A program made the translations under genes and the position numbers. Below, piece after piece: positions 5,893-6,194 of a DNA stretch of 6,194 nt. Every line of letters begins with the position of its first letter. The stretch's first letter is position 1. Origin of the DNA: an uncultured Clostridia bacterium (GTDB taxonomy: Bacteria > Bacillota > Clostridia > Peptostreptococcales > Anaerovoracaceae). The DNA is taken from positions 1-6,194 of the forward strand of contig CAKQVC010000131.1 of the NCBI GenBank assembly GCA_934277655.1, given 5' to 3'. The notes beneath the pieces were generated by a model, which was not told the origin of the DNA, did no database searches, and was given only the letters and a program-made list of their open reading frames with translations.

Positions 5893-6194
5893 TTAATTGG
5901 TTCTGTCTGTCTGTGCATTTTGTCCGTCATCGGCGTCTTTATGAGTGTCATTACTGCTATTTATATTGTCTTTACCCTCTACATCGTCTTTTAGATCCTC
6001 TGCACCATCGCGTATATCATCGCCAATGTCCTTTGCACCGTCCGTTATATCTTTGCCCAGGTCATCCTTATTTCCGTTTGTATTTTCCTGTGTATTTTGA
6101 TCATCCGGAGGATTATTATCCTGATTATTGTCGTTTTTACTGCATCCGTATGCCAGCATCGAAAAGGCGAGCAACATTGCCCGCACAACTGCCG
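5893..6194 (-). CDS. Small acidic putative lipoprotein with hendecad repeats (5' end probably outside window)
   Basis: I do not recognise the family. The frame is open to the right edge; the first start codon in view is a GTG at 6186, giving 97 residues. The visible N-terminus (RAMLLAFSMLAYGC) looks like the hydrophobic part and cleavage site of a lipoprotein signal peptide, with Cys at residue 15 of the GTG frame. The box AYGC is imperfect (Tyr at -2). Positively charged residues and the true start probably lie beyond the window. The rest is hydrophilic: an Asn/Asp/Gln-rich linker (about 16-40), then an acidic segment (41-72) with repeats DITDGAKDIGD and DIRDGAEDLKD. Its hydrophobic residues fall at 43, 47, 51, 54, 58, 62, 65 and 69, spacing 4-4-3, as in an 11-residue amphipathic helix repeat. 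A polar tail follows. It is probably anchored outside the membrane; its role is unknown. The stop is in the same frame as rnr, and a terminator separates them. Confidence 0.72.
   Translation of the reverse strand, partial: AVVRAMLLAFSMLAYGCSKNDNNQDNNPPDDQNTQENTNGNKDDLGKDITDGAKDIGDDIRDGAEDLKDDVEGKDNINSSNDTHKDADDGQNAQTDRTN

Overview
The window (about 6.2 kb, moderate G+C) looks like chromosomal DNA of a low-G+C Gram-positive bacterium, most likely a gut-type Clostridia/Lachnospiraceae member. This rests on the protein sequences (TrkH pair, RNase R, ECF-type S component, short acidic lipoprotein), on AGAGG-type ribosome binding sites and on short T-tailed intrinsic terminators. The taxonomic call is inference; no RNA gene or marker in the window fixes it.

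Left part, plus strand (1-3223). Two tandem TrkH-type potassium-transporter membrane subunits, the first cut by the window edge, are separated by 13 nt and are probably one transcription unit. The first has canonical selectivity-filter loops; the second is clearly diverged in its fourth filter loop and in the gating loop. A T-tailed hairpin follows them. Next comes a small stand-alone protein with two CBS domains, whose only good ribosome binding site serves a 9-codon leader ORF that ends 6 nt before its ATG. No TrkA-type gating subunit is visible.

Middle part, minus strand (about 3255-3818). There is no intact gene here. It holds the remains of two genes that once lay in the same direction: an ECF-transporter S component (N-terminal and C-terminal pieces joined, middle missing), running straight into an amidohydrolase-2-type TIM-barrel hydrolase (N-terminus missing, core missing, reading frame broken). 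This looks like a former uptake-plus-hydrolysis pair decaying by deletions.

Right part, minus strand (3889-6194). A ribonuclease R-type exoribonuclease has a complete catalytic RNB centre but lacks the usual N-terminal winged-helix region and seems to have a shortened S1 domain. It ends in a strong terminator whose loop contains the stop codon. Upstream of it, cut by the right edge, is a small acidic putative lipoprotein with an 11-residue (hendecad) repeat, followed by its own minus-strand terminator.

I see no CRISPR array, tRNA, rRNA, insertion sequence or phage gene. The most unusual points are the diverged TrkH duplicate, the leader-ORF arrangement before the CBS gene, the deletion-scarred ECF-S/amidohydrolase remnant, and the trimmed architecture and possible leaderless start of the RNase R gene.
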